NCBI RefSeq assembly: GCF_001942255.1
Contig: NZ_MKKC01000078.1
Coordinates: forward strand, 1-58,872
Source of the DNA: Nocardiopsis sp. CNR-923
GTDB taxonomy: Bacteria; Actinomycetota; Actinomycetes; Streptosporangiales; Streptosporangiaceae
Direction: 5' to 3'
Length of the DNA stretch: 58,872 nucleotides
Shown here: one piece after another, positions 25,436-33,888 of the stretch
How the letters are laid out: every line of letters begins with the position of its first letter
Position numbering within the stretch: position 1 is the stretch's first letter
The notes under the pieces: model-generated
What the model saw: only the letters and a program-made list of their open reading frames with translations
Databases searched by the model: none
Told to the model about the DNA's origin: nothing
Made by a program: the position numbers and the translations under genes

Positions 25436-25453
25436 GGGATCCGCACGGATCCC
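25436..25453. promoter_or_regulatory. 18-bp perfect palindrome in the photolyase/DUF523 promoter region
   Basis: GGGATCCG (25436-25443), CA, CGGATCCC (25446-25453) is a perfect inverted repeat between the divergent photolyase and DUF523 genes, ending 15 bases before the DUF523 start. It looks like a regulator binding site; the regulator is not known. Confidence 0.45.
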
Positions 25454-25468
25454 GGGTAGGGGAACGGT

Positions 25469-26446
25469 ATGTACGCAGCACACGAGCAGACGGCCGCCGT
25501 CCGACCCAGGGTGGGGGTGTCGAGCTGTCTGCTCGGCGCGCCCGTCCGCTACAACGGGGGCCACTCCCGCTCACGCTTCCTCACCGACGAACTCGACCGC
25601 CACGTGGACTGGATCCCGGTGTGCCCGGAGGCGGAGATCGGTCTGGGCGTCCCCCGTCCGACGCTGCGGCTCCAGCGGCACGAGGGGGCCGACCGGGTGA
25701 TCTCCAGCAAGGACGGAGCCGACCGCACCGACGACCTCGCCGCCGTCGCCGACCACCACGTCCTCCAGCTGCGCCGGGCCGACGGCTACGTCCTCAAGAA
25801 CAGGTCGCCCAGCTGCGGCCTGCTGGCCCTGCCGGTGTTCTCGCCAGACGGGAACCGTGTCGACGGCAAGGGCAGGGGGGCCTTCGCCGACCGGTTGACC
25901 CGGCTCCTCCCGGACCTGCCGGTCGAGGAGTCCGGCCGCCTGTCCGACGCCGCGCTTCGGGAGCACTTCGTCCAGCGCGTCTTCGCGCACGCCCGCCTGC
26001 GCGCGCTGCTGGAGTCGGACTGGCGGCCGCGCGACCTCGTCGACTTCCACACGCGGCACAAACTCCAGCTGATGTCGCACTCGCCGGAGGGGTACCGGAG
26101 GACGGGCAGGATCGTGGCCGGGGCCGGATCCGCGGACCGGGACGAGACCGCCGCCGCCTACCGGACCGAGTTCCACTGCGCGATGGCGGCCCGGACCACA
26201 CGGGGCAAGCACGCCAACACGCTCCAGCACGCCTTCGGTGTGCTCAGTCCGCTCCTGGACGACACGCGCAGGCACGATCTACTGACGGCGATCGAGGACT
26301 ACCGCACGGAATTGGCGCCGTTGAGCGTGCCCGTCACGCTCCTGCGGCACCACTGCGCGGCCGAGGACGTCGCGTGGGTGCGCGAGCAGACCTACCTGCG
26401 CCCGTACCCGGACGAGTTGCGCCTGCGGCACGCCCTGGCGGTCTGA
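25469..26446 (+). CDS. DUF523 and DUF1722 (YbgA-like) protein
   Basis: 325 residues from ATG 25469 with AGGGGAAC before it. Residues about 12-165 are DUF523: VGVSSCLLGAPVRYNGGHS, then PVCPEAEIGLGVPRP and the GYVLKNRSPSCGL motif. The conserved cysteines (SSC, VCPE, SCG) suggest metal or cluster binding. Residues about 185-320 are DUF1722 (LVDFHTRHKLQLMSHSPEGYR ... YLRPYPDELRLRH). The fused form occurs widely next to photolyase genes, which suggests a role in light or DNA-damage physiology; the biochemical function is unknown. A strong hairpin follows the stop directly. Confidence 0.85.
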   Translation: MYAAHEQTAAVRPRVGVSSCLLGAPVRYNGGHSRSRFLTDELDRHVDWIPVCPEAEIGLGVPRPTLRLQRHEGADRVISSKDGADRTDDLAAVADHHVLQLRRADGYVLKNRSPSCGLLALPVFSPDGNRVDGKGRGAFADRLTRLLPDLPVEESGRLSDAALREHFVQRVFAHARLRALLESDWRPRDLVDFHTRHKLQLMSHSPEGYRRTGRIVAGAGSADRDETAAAYRTEFHCAMAARTTRGKHANTLQHAFGVLSPLLDDTRRHDLLTAIEDYRTELAPLSVPVTLLRHHCAAEDVAWVREQTYLRPYPDELRLRHALAV

Positions 26447-26469
26447 GTCGGGTCGGCGCCGGACCCGAC
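26447..26469 (+). terminator. Hairpin terminator after the DUF523 gene
   Basis: GTCGGGTC (26447-26454) and GACCCGAC (26462-26469) form a perfect 8-bp stem with a 7-base loop, starting right after the TGA stop. The roughly 180 bases from here to the esterase start hold no gene; TACAGT near 26573 may be a -10 element. Confidence 0.65.
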
Positions 26470-26649
26470 GCGAGGCCCCGCGGGGCGTTCACGGCACTCC
26501 GCGGGACACTCGGTACGGAACACGTGGGTTGGGGTTCAAGCGGCAGCCTCCACACACAAAGCCCTCGGTCGACTACAGTGAGTAACATTCCGTGCCGCTC
26601 CGCCCCGCTGGGAGTGGATACCGGTCAACCCCGACCCTGAGGTTTCGGT

Positions 26650-27641
26650 GTGTTCGCGACATTCTCCCGACGGGCCGTCGTGCTCGTCTCCTCGTGCACG
26701 GTCGTCGTCTCCGCGGCGGTCCTTGCCACCACCCCGCCAGGGGGACTCCCCGGACAGCTCGGCGAGCGCCTGTTCGCGCCGGCCCCGAGGTCGTCACGGG
26801 CCAGGTCCGCTTCCCGCCCGCCCAGGGCGAGACCACACCCGCGCCGATCCCGCAACCGGGCCAGGTCGCCGTCTGCGACCAGGCGGGACGGGACGAGGTG
26901 GTCAGCCTCCCCGACCCCGGCGCGCCCGAGGGCGGCCGACCGCTGTGGATCCGCCGTCCGCCCGGCCCCGACAGCGCCGACCTGCCGGTCCTGTACCTGC
27001 TGCACGGATCGGCCTCCACACACCGCACGCTGATGGACGAGCGGATCGGGGAACTGCTGGACGAGCAGATGTGCCGCGCCGGGGTCGAGTTCGTCATCGC
27101 CGCCCCCTACGGGCAGGTGGCGTGGGGGACGACCACCGAGTGGGGGGACGCGGCGGACGGCTCCTTCGCCTTGGAGTCGTTCCTCATCGGTCCGACGGTC
27201 CACGCGGTGGAGGGCGACCGCGTCAGGCCACGGGAGTTGCGCGCCGTCGGCGGCTTCTCCATGGGCGGCTACGGCGCGGCGGCCGTCTCGCTGCGCAACC
27301 CCGGCCTCTACGGGCAGGTGGTGAGCTGGGGCGGGTACTACCGGGTGGACGACCCGGACGGGATCTTCGGCCACGACCCCGAGGACCGCTCCCCCGATCG
27401 ACTGCTGGACTCCTCGGCTCCGCACATCAGATTCGCACTGGTCGAGGGTGAGGACGATCACACGCCGCTCCAGGAGGGCAGCATCCACGGCGAGGCGGAG
27501 CGCTTCGCAGGGCTGCTCGCCGAGGCGGGGATGACGGTGACCACGCTCAGCCCGCGCGGCGGCCACGACTTCCGGACCTGGACGCGGAGTTTCCCCGACA
27601 CGGTCGACTTCCTGGTGTCGGGCTGGTCCGCGACGCCCTGA
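26650..27641 (+). CDS. Secreted or membrane-anchored esterase-D-like alpha/beta hydrolase (one frame break)
   Basis: GTG 26650 starts an uncleaved or cleaved signal segment (AVVLVSSCTVVVSAAVLATTPP). The frame is lost at about 26785, where GCGCCGGCCCCGAG should carry one more G to continue into GPEVVTGQVRF. The rest is intact: LPVLYLLHGSASTHRTLMDE (oxyanion strand), VGGFSMGGYGAAAVSL (serine nucleophile elbow GFSMGG), an Asp region in ALVEGEDDH, and the His in SPRGGHDFRTW. This is the esterase D / mycolyltransferase-like fold, acting outside the membrane. The repaired length is about 330 residues. Substrate unknown. It is followed 110 bases later by mshA, which has its own ribosome-binding site. 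Confidence 0.75.
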
Positions 27642-27750
27642 GTCGGCGCGCCGCCGTTACCAGGACCCTCGGACAATCCTGATGGGAACAGTGTGTACCT
27701 TCGTCGCTGTTGACGACAGCGGCCGTGTACACGATCGGAGGGGACCACCG

Positions 27751-29049
27751 GTGTCCGCAAACGTGCCCGAGGGCGAACAGACGGCGGTCCCGTCCCGCGT
27801 CGCGACCGTCAGTCTGCACACCTCTCCGCTCGACCAGCCCGGCACGGGCGACGCAGGTGGACTCAACGTGTACGTCGTCGAGGTGGCGCGGCGCATGGCC
27901 GAGCGGGGCGTGGCCGTGGACGTGTTCACCAGGGCCACCAGCGCCGACCTGCCCCCGGTCGTCGAACTCGCGCCCGGCGTGCACGTGCGGCACGTGCCCG
28001 CGGGCCCCTACGGACGCCTGGACAAGCACGCGCTCAACGACCACCTGTGTCCGTTCATCTTCGGCATGCTCCGCGCCGAGGCCCAGGGCGAACCCGGCCA
28101 CTACGACCTGGTCCACGGCCACTACTGGCTGTCCGGCAGGGCCGGCGTGGTGGCGGCGCGCCGGTGGGGGGTGCCGCTCGTCCAGTCGATGCACACGATG
28201 GCGCGGGTCAAGAACGCCTCCCTCGCCGAGGGCGACTCCCCGGAGCCGGAGGCCCGGGTCCGCGGCGAGGACCAGCTGGTGCGGCAGGCCGACATGCTCA
28301 TCGCCAACACCGACGACGAGGCCCGCCAGCTGCGCGAGTTCTACGGAGCGCGCGACGAGCGGATCAGCACCATCCCGCCCGGCGTCGACCTGGAGGTCTT
28401 CACGCCCGGCGCACGCTGCGAGGCGCTGCGCCGGATCGGGCTGGCGCCCGACACCGAACTCCTGCTGTTCGTCGGTCGGGTGCAACGGCTCAAGGCCCCC
28501 GACATCCTCATCCGCGCCGCCGCGCGCCTGCTCGACCGCGACCCCTCCCTGCGCCAGCGCCTGGTGGTCGGTGTGGTCGGCGGCCTGTCCGGCGGCGGCA
28601 CGCGCGAGCCCGGACTGCTGGCCGACCTGGCGAACTCCCTGGGCGTGGCCGACGTGGTCCGGATCGAACCGCCTCAGGACCGCGCACGGCTGGCCGACTA
28701 CTACCGGGCCGCCACGGCGACCGTCGTCCCCTCCTACTCCGAGTCGTTCGGGCTGGTCGCGGTGGAGTCCCAGGCCTGCGGCACGCCGGTGGTGGCGTCG
28801 CGGGTGGGCGGGCTGACCACGGCGGTGGCGGACGGGACCTCCGGAGTGCTCATGGAGGGGCACGACCCCGACGACTACGCGGCCGTGCTGCACCGGCTGA
28901 TCACCCAGCCCGCGTGGCGTGCCAGACTCGCGATGGCGGCCCCACGGCACGCGGCGACCCTGGGCTGGTCGCGGACGGTGGAGGAGTTGCTGGAGGTGTA
29001 CCGGGCGAGCATCGCCCCACGCCCGCTGCCGATGGCCGCGTGCCGGTGA
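27751..29049 (+). CDS. mshA: D-inositol-3-phosphate glycosyltransferase MshA
   Basis: 432 residues from GTG 27751, chosen because CGGAGGGG lies at good distance before it; earlier in-frame starts add unlike residues. A GT-B, GT4-family enzyme: N-terminal LHTSPLDQPGTGDAGGLNVYV with the GGxN donor loop, HGHYWLSG, HTMARVKN. The C-terminal domain has LLFVGRVQRLKAPD and the retaining-enzyme E-x7-E motif in ESFGLVAVESQACGTPVVA. It transfers GlcNAc from UDP-GlcNAc to inositol-3-phosphate, the first step of mycothiol synthesis. The next gene (YbjN) overlaps or nearly touches, and gpmA follows, the same order as Mycobacterium Rv0486-Rv0489. Confidence 0.95.
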   Translation: MSANVPEGEQTAVPSRVATVSLHTSPLDQPGTGDAGGLNVYVVEVARRMAERGVAVDVFTRATSADLPPVVELAPGVHVRHVPAGPYGRLDKHALNDHLCPFIFGMLRAEAQGEPGHYDLVHGHYWLSGRAGVVAARRWGVPLVQSMHTMARVKNASLAEGDSPEPEARVRGEDQLVRQADMLIANTDDEARQLREFYGARDERISTIPPGVDLEVFTPGARCEALRRIGLAPDTELLLFVGRVQRLKAPDILIRAAARLLDRDPSLRQRLVVGVVGGLSGGGTREPGLLADLANSLGVADVVRIEPPQDRARLADYYRAATATVVPSYSESFGLVAVESQACGTPVVASRVGGLTTAVADGTSGVLMEGHDPDDYAAVLHRLITQPAWRARLAMAAPRHAATLGWSRTVEELLEVYRASIAPRPLPMAACR

Positions 29050-29072
29050 CGGATCGAGGGGGAGGAACGGAC

Positions 29073-29585
29073 GTGGGAACGGATGCGGCGCGCGAGGCCG
29101 CGGTTCGGGCGATCGTCGAGGCGGTGGCCGAGGCCGGGCTGGAGACGGAACGGCCGCGAGAGGGCTCCTTCCTCGTCACCCTGCCGGGGACAGCCAAACT
29201 CAAGACGCTGGTATGGCTGGAGGTCGGTCCGCACAGCCTGACGCTGACGTCGTTCTTCTGCCGTCAGCCGGACGAGAACCACGCCGCCTTCTACCAGTGG
29301 CTGATGCGCCGCAACTCCGACATGTACGGGATGGCGTTCGCGGCCGACGACGCCGGAGACGTGTACCTGCGCGGCCGTCTGCCGCTGGAGGGGATCACCC
29401 CGGGCGAGGTCGACCGGCTGCTGGGGTGCGCGCTCACCTACACGGACGAGAACTTCAACGCCGCGCTGGAGCGCGGGTTCGCGTCGGCGATCCGCAAGGA
29501 GTGGCGTTGGCGGGCCGAACGCGGCCACGACATGCGCAACCTGACGGCGTTCGCGCACCTGGCCGAACCCGCGCACCGCGACTAG
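29073..29585 (+). CDS. YbjN-domain protein
   Basis: 170 residues from GTG 29073, preferred because GGAGG stands 7 bases before it. A GTG at 29046 overlapping the mshA stop would add nine Gly-rich residues. The YbjN fold, related to type III secretion chaperones, covers almost all: TLVWLEVGPHSLTLTSFFCRQPDENHAAFYQWLMRRN and GDVYLRGRLPLEGITPGEVDRLLG. The gene lies between mshA and gpmA in many actinobacteria (Rv0487 in Mycobacterium). The family has been linked to protein stability and chaperone-like roles, but the function of this branch is not established. Confidence 0.8.
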   Translation: MGTDAAREAAVRAIVEAVAEAGLETERPREGSFLVTLPGTAKLKTLVWLEVGPHSLTLTSFFCRQPDENHAAFYQWLMRRNSDMYGMAFAADDAGDVYLRGRLPLEGITPGEVDRLLGCALTYTDENFNAALERGFASAIRKEWRWRAERGHDMRNLTAFAHLAEPAHRD

Positions 29586-29647
29586 ACCTCCCGCTTCCCG
29601 GGGCGAGCACGGCCGGGGCCGCCCCGGGACCGGATGACCGGGGTGGA

Positions 29648-29653
29648 TACGCT
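29648..29653 (+). promoter_or_regulatory. -10-like TACGCT, leaderless start of gpmA
   Basis: TACGCT ends 7 bases before the gpmA ATG at 29661 with no Shine-Dalgarno sequence between, as expected for a leaderless mRNA. Confidence 0.45.
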
Positions 29654-29660
29654 GGGTGCC

Positions 29661-30407
29661 ATGGGAACTCTGGTACTGCTGCGACATGGTGAGAGTGTCT
29701 GGAACGCGAAGGGCCTGTTCACCGGATGGGTGGACGTGGACCTGTCCGCCACCGGCGAGGACGAGGCCCGCCGCGGCGGGGAACTGCTCAAGGCCGCCGG
29801 GATCACCCCGGACATCGTCCACACCTCCCTGCTCAAGCGCGCCATCCGCACGGCCAACCTCGCGCTGGAGACCGCTGACCTGCACTGGCTGCCGGTCCGG
29901 CGCACCTGGCGCCTCAACGAGCGCCACTACGGCGCCCTCCAGGGCAAGGACAAGGCGCAGACGCGCGACGAGTACGGCGACGAGCAGTTCATGATCTGGC
30001 GCCGCTCCTACGACACCCCGCCGCCGCCGATCGCCGACGACGACCCCTACTCGCAGGCGGGCGACGCCCGCTACGCGGGTCTGCCGCCCGAGCTGCTGCC
30101 GCGCACGGAGTGCCTCAAGGACGTGCTCGACCGCGCCCTGCCGTACTGGTACGACTCCATCGTCCCCGACCTGGCGGCGGGCCGGACGGTGCTCGTCGCC
30201 GCGCACGGCAACTCGCTGCGCGCGCTGGTCAAGCACCTGGACGGGGTCAGCGACGCCGACATCGCGGGGCTGAACATCCCGACCGGCATCCCGCTGCGGT
30301 ACGACCTCGACGACCGGTTCGAGCCGACCAACCCGGGCGGCGCCTACCTGGACCCGGAGGCCGCGTCGGCGGCCATCCAGGCCGTCGCCGACCAGGGCAG
30401 GAAGTAG
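29661..30407 (+). CDS. gpmA: 2,3-bisphosphoglycerate-dependent phosphoglycerate mutase
   Basis: 248 residues from ATG 29661, full length. The phosphoacceptor motif [10 protein letters not shown] is near residue 6. LTGWxD appears as [10 protein letters not shown], followed by [10 protein letters not shown], the catalytic Glu region [14 protein letters not shown], and the second His in [14 protein letters not shown]. The C-terminal [14 protein letters not shown] is typical of dPGM. It converts 3-phosphoglycerate to 2-phosphoglycerate in glycolysis and gluconeogenesis. It follows ybjN after 75 bases and ends before a strong hairpin. Confidence 0.95.
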   Translation: MGTLVLLRHGESVWNAKGLFTGWVDVDLSATGEDEARRGGELLKAAGITPDIVHTSLLKRAIRTANLALETADLHWLPVRRTWRLNERHYGALQGKDKAQTRDEYGDEQFMIWRRSYDTPPPPIADDDPYSQAGDARYAGLPPELLPRTECLKDVLDRALPYWYDSIVPDLAAGRTVLVAAHGNSLRALVKHLDGVSDADIAGLNIPTGIPLRYDLDDRFEPTNPGGAYLDPEAASAAIQAVADQGRK

Positions 30408-30422
30408 ACCCGGCCGACGCCG

Positions 30423-30454
30423 CGTGCCCGTGCCACCGGTGCGGCACGGGCACG
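30423..30454. terminator. Bidirectional hairpin terminator between gpmA and the DsrE-like gene
   Basis: CGTGCCCGTGCC (30423-30434) pairs perfectly with GGCACGGGCACG (30443-30454) around an 8-base loop. It lies between two convergent genes and can serve both. Confidence 0.8.
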
Positions 30455-30500
30455 GCCGGGCGCGGGGCCCAGGCTGCGGGCACGCGCGTCGGGACCGCGA

Positions 30501-30863
30501 TCAGTAGACGAGGGCCTGGGCGCCCTCCCGCAGGGCCTCCTCGACGAACGAGGAGGCCCCGGCTATGCGCACGCCCTCGATGAGGTCCTCCTGCTTCAGG
30601 TCCCGGCGGGCGGCGCACTGCGTGCACACCGTCACCCGGCCCGCCGTGAGCACGGCGGCGAGGAGTTCCGCGAGGGGGGCGGCGTGCGGGAGCGCGAAGT
30701 CCTCCGCGCGGCCGGGGACGGCGAACCACGCCGACTCCCCGGTCAGCCACAGCGAGACCTCGACTCCGCCGGCCAGGGCCGCGGCGGCGACCGTGAACGC
30801 CTGGTTGCACCGTTCGGGGGCGTCCCCCCCGGCGGTGACCTTGATCACCATAGATCGAGACAT
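30501..30863 (-). CDS. DsrE-like family protein
   Basis: 120 residues from ATG 30863; the ATG at 30851 (MVIKVTAG) is an alternative. The fold begins VIKVTAGGDAPERCNQAFTVAAAALAGG and continues VEVSLWLTGESAWFAV, as in DsrE/DsrF-like proteins. One CxxC-like pair lies in VTVCTQCAARRD, and the end EEALREGAQALVY matches the family. DsrE proteins carry or sense sulfur on a cysteine; here CTQC could play that role, but no sulfur-oxidation genes are nearby. It follows the GIDE-like gene by 14 bases on the same strand. Confidence 0.75.
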   Translation of the reverse strand: MSRSMVIKVTAGGDAPERCNQAFTVAAAALAGGVEVSLWLTGESAWFAVPGRAEDFALPHAAPLAELLAAVLTAGRVTVCTQCAARRDLKQEDLIEGVRIAGASSFVEEALREGAQALVY

Positions 30864-30877
30864 GGTCGCCAGCCTAC

Positions 30878-31651
30878 TCAGACCCCGAGGAGGACCAGGA
30901 GGGTCCCGGCGAGCGCGCAGACCGCGAGGGCGGCCGAGAAGGCCACCGCCTCGCGGCGGCGGGGCGACAGCCGCACCGGCTGCGCGTCGACGCCGTGCTC
31001 GATGGTCAGACCGCCGCCCTGGGGTGCGGCGATCACCACACGCCCGTCCCGGATCTGGACCTCGCCGGAGACGCGGACGCGGGCGCCCCGCCTGATCACC
31101 CACTCGCGGTACTCGAACTCGATGGTCTCGCCGCGGAAGACACCCGAGATCCGCCCGCGCACGCGCGGCAGGAGGTCGTCGGCGGCGGCCGCCACACCCG
31201 GCTGGGGGCGCCCCACCACGCGTTGCAGGCACAGTTCGGCGTCGCGGGGATCGCCCTCGGCCGGGTCGACCATGACGCGGTCGCCCTCGTCGGACGCCCC
31301 CTCCACGACCAACCCGAACAGCTCCTCGGAGCCGAACTCGGCGATGCGGTCGCAGGCCCGCTCCCGGACCGCGCCGGACGCACGGTCGCGGTTGAGCGGC
31401 CAGTAGTGCCGCAGCACCTCGTGGCCGTGCCACACGCACTCCGCGCCGGCCAGGCCGGAGCTGATGGTCCCGGCGGGGCCGGGGGCGGCGAGGCCGGTCA
31501 GGGTGACCCGCTGGCCGCCGTGCGCGACCAGGGCGCTCGGACGCAGACGGGCCAGGCCGCGCTGGCGCAGCCAGCGCCGTACGGCGAGGAAGGTCAGCGG
31601 GAGGAGGACCACCGCGGCGGCGAGCAGCACCGAACCGATCACCAGTAACAC
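30878..31651 (-). CDS. GIDE/MUL1-domain-like membrane protein
   Basis: 257 residues from GTG 31651 (VLLVIGSVLL). A membrane helix at each end (LLVIGSVLLAAAVVLLPLTFLAV; VAFSAALAVCALAGTLLVLLGV) encloses a beta-rich domain with CVWHGHEVLRHYW, VDPAEGDPRDAEL, and YREWVIRRGARVRVSGEVQ. The last is close to the EWVLPPGTRVYVLGE-type block of the membrane half of MUL1 (GIDE domain). Bacterial members lack the RING finger, and their function is unknown. It is probably co-transcribed with the DsrE-like gene. Confidence 0.6.
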   Translation of the reverse strand: MLLVIGSVLLAAAVVLLPLTFLAVRRWLRQRGLARLRPSALVAHGGQRVTLTGLAAPGPAGTISSGLAGAECVWHGHEVLRHYWPLNRDRASGAVRERACDRIAEFGSEELFGLVVEGASDEGDRVMVDPAEGDPRDAELCLQRVVGRPQPGVAAAADDLLPRVRGRISGVFRGETIEFEYREWVIRRGARVRVSGEVQIRDGRVVIAAPQGGGLTIEHGVDAQPVRLSPRRREAVAFSAALAVCALAGTLLVLLGV

Positions 31652-31834
31652 AGGCCGCCCCTTCGGAAAGTGCGTTGGAGGTCGAGGACGACAGTGGGCG
31701 AGACGCCCCGTGGCCACACCGCGTCGGTGACAATCTTTACCAGCTCTTCGAGAAACCCGGGCCAATTGGGCATGACCGGACCCGTGCGCGAGGGTGGCCG
31801 GAGCGGGCTGTCGCCGTCACCCTGCGGACGCGGC

Positions 31835-31840
31835 TACGCT
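31835..31840 (+). promoter_or_regulatory. -10-like TACGCT, leaderless start of the nitrobindin-like gene
   Basis: TACGCT ends 8 bases before the ATG at 31849; no Shine-Dalgarno sequence is seen. Confidence 0.45.
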
Positions 31841-31848
31841 CGGGGACC

Positions 31849-32403
31849 ATGGACGCTGATGTACACCCCGATCTGGCGAAACTGTCCTTCCTGATCGGCC
31901 GTTGGGAGGGCGTCGGCGTCGCCGGATACGCCGACGAGGAAGAGTTCCAGTTCGGCCAGGAGATCGAGTTCGCGCACCGGGGCGACCTGCCCTACCTGGA
32001 CTACCGCAGCAGGGCCTGGCGGATGACCCCCGAGGGGACGCTCGGCGAACTGATCACCGAGGAGTCCGGATACTGGCGTGCGCTGTCGGAGGAGGACACG
32101 GCGCGCTACGCCAAAGACGACGACGCGAACGTCATCCACCTTGAGGTGCTCATCGCCCACAACGAGGGCTTCATCGAGTCGTACCTGGGCAACGTGTTCG
32201 CGAACCGGGTGGAGATGGCCACCAGCGCTGTGGTGCACACCATCACCGGCCTGGAGGTGACCGCGTCGCACCGGCTCTACGGCCTGTTCGGTGAGGACAG
32301 GGAGACCCTGGGGTACGCGTGGGACCTGGCGGCACGCGGCCACGACCTTCGTTCGTACATGTCGGCGCAGATGAAGCGGACCGACCGGAACGACCAGGGC
32401 TAG
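31849..32403 (+). CDS. FABP-family / nitrobindin-like haem-binding protein
   Basis: 184 residues from ATG 31849. The ten-stranded beta-barrel signature is complete: FLIGRWEGVGVAGY (the GxWxGxG motif), PYLDYRSRAW, ESGYWR, and a C-terminal ASHRLYGLFGEDRETLGYAWDLA. Proteins of this family in Mycobacterium (Rv2717c) and plants bind ferric haem and isomerise peroxynitrite to nitrate; the C-terminal His near VTASHRLYG is the probable iron ligand. It should act in the cytoplasm against nitrosative stress. It stands alone, with ygfZ following 330 bases later on the same strand. Confidence 0.82.
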   Translation: MDADVHPDLAKLSFLIGRWEGVGVAGYADEEEFQFGQEIEFAHRGDLPYLDYRSRAWRMTPEGTLGELITEESGYWRALSEEDTARYAKDDDANVIHLEVLIAHNEGFIESYLGNVFANRVEMATSAVVHTITGLEVTASHRLYGLFGEDRETLGYAWDLAARGHDLRSYMSAQMKRTDRNDQG

Positions 32404-32733
32404 CGCGGGACCGGGGGCCGTCCGTCATGCGGACGGACCCCGGGCCGTCTCCCGCCGAGGGGGCGGGGCCGGTCGGACGAGGTCCGGCAGCCCGGGGTCC
32501 GGGTGTCCGTCTGGGATTCGCGGCGAACGACGTCGCGCGAACGCGTTGCGTCGCCCTAGCGGACGGCCACCTCGCCAGTCCTAGAGTCAACCATTTCTCG
32601 GACCACCTCCTTTCTTGCGTGCCACGACAGTACGTCGCTCGCCACGCCTGGGGCAAATGTTTTTCCTTTGGACATCACCGCAGGTCAAAGACGAGTTTCC
32701 GGTGCGTCTTCCGCTGCGGCTACGCTCGGCGGT
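32404..32733. other. Intergenic region before ygfZ
   Basis: No plus-strand gene is seen. The minus strand carries a very short reading frame with an extreme ribosome-binding match (given separately). A T-rich patch at about 32,657-32,675 and TACGCT at 32,721-32,726, 7 bases before the ygfZ ATG, mark the ygfZ promoter. Confidence 0.45.
32556..32594 (-). CDS. Possible 12-residue peptide with an extended Shine-Dalgarno sequence
   Basis: ATG 32594 starts a 12-codon frame (MVDSRTGEVAVR, stop TAG at 32556). Ahead of it the minus strand reads AGAAAGGAGGTG (32615-32604), a perfect 12-base complement of the 16S rRNA 3' end, with 11 bases from GGAGG to the ATG. An alternative frame starts GTGGCACGCAAG and reads VARKKGGGPRNG through the same site. 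Such a long match rarely occurs by chance. The product could be a leader or regulatory peptide, or the site could simply bind ribosomes. No gene lies downstream on this strand, which argues for a small RNA. Confidence 0.35.
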   Translation of the reverse strand: MVDSRTGEVAVR

Positions 32734-33762
32734 ATGACTTCGCCGCTGCTGACCACACCGGGCGCCGTGACCGCCGAGTCGATCGACTCGGGTGTCGCCG
32801 CGCACTACGGCGACCCCGCCCACGAGGGCCGCGCCATCGAACGCTCCAGCGCGTGGGTGGACCGGAGCAACCGGGGCGTGGTCCGGGTGGGCGGGCCCGA
32901 CCGCCTGGGGTGGCTCAACGACCTGACGAGCCAGCTCACACGCGGTCTCCCGCCCGGAACCGCGACCGAGGCCCTGGTCCTGGACACGCGCGGCCACCTG
33001 CGGCACCACCTGTCACTGGTGGACGACGGAGAGGCCACGTGGATCCACACCGAACCCGGCGACGGGCCGGGGCTGGTCGCGTTTTTGGACTCGATGCGGT
33101 TCATGCTGCGGGTGGAGGTCGAGGACCTCAGCGCGTCGTGCGCGGTGCTGACGGTGCTCGGACCCGACCGCGCCGCGGCGGTCGCCGCGGTGACGGAACG
33201 GGTCGACGACGTCCTCGTGCGGGCCGCCGAGGACGAGACCGACCTGTTCCTGCCCGCCGAGCGGCTGGCGGACGCCGCGCGGGCGTTGACGGAGGCGGGG
33301 GCCCGCCCGGCGGGCATGTGGGCCTACGAGGCGCACCGGATCGCCGGTCACCGGGTCCGTCCCGGTGTGGACACCGACGACCGCACGATCCCGCACGAGG
33401 TCGACTGGGTGGGTCGCGCGGTGCACCTGGAGAAGGGCTGCTACCCGGGGCAGGAGACGGTCGCGCGGGTGCACAACCTGGGGCGGCCGCCGCGGCGGCT
33501 GGTGCTCCTGCACCTGGACGGAACCGCGGAGCGGCTGCCGGAGGTCGGCGCCGCGATCGAACTGGGGGGCCGCGCCGTGGGCCGGGTGGGGTCGTCCGCA
33601 CGCCACCACGAGCTGGGCCCGATCGCGCTGGGCGTGGTGAAGCGGGCCGCGCCGACCGACGCCGACCTCGTGGTCGAGGGGATCGCGGCGGGCCAGGAGG
33701 TCGTCGTGGATCCGGACACGGGCGCCAACGCCCAGATCGACCTGCGCCGCCGCCCGAGGTAG
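32734..33762 (+). CDS. ygfZ: Folate-binding YgfZ/GcvT-like iron-sulfur repair protein
   Basis: 342 residues from ATG 32734, leaderless by its upstream TACGCT. The GcvT-like fold opens with VDRSNRGVVRVGGPDRLGWLNDLTSQ. The YgfZ signature is intact near residue 232 as LEKGCYPGQETVARVHN (consensus KGCYxGQE), including the Cys essential for function. The C-terminal barrel has LGVVKR. YgfZ uses tetrahydrofolate to help maintain certain Fe-S enzymes under oxidative stress. It has no tight operon partner; GNAT follows 126 bases later. Confidence 0.9.
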   Translation: MTSPLLTTPGAVTAESIDSGVAAHYGDPAHEGRAIERSSAWVDRSNRGVVRVGGPDRLGWLNDLTSQLTRGLPPGTATEALVLDTRGHLRHHLSLVDDGEATWIHTEPGDGPGLVAFLDSMRFMLRVEVEDLSASCAVLTVLGPDRAAAVAAVTERVDDVLVRAAEDETDLFLPAERLADAARALTEAGARPAGMWAYEAHRIAGHRVRPGVDTDDRTIPHEVDWVGRAVHLEKGCYPGQETVARVHNLGRPPRRLVLLHLDGTAERLPEVGAAIELGGRAVGRVGSSARHHELGPIALGVVKRAAPTDADLVVEGIAAGQEVVVDPDTGANAQIDLRRRPR

Positions 33763-33888
33763 CGGCCGCGGTACGGGGAACCGCGTCCCACGGCGACGGT
33801 GGGGCGCGGTGGCGGCGGGTTCGCCCCGCTCAGTCGCCCGCCCGAAAAGCGACGGTCGCGTGGCAGTGCGGGGTGGCAGACTGAGCGT

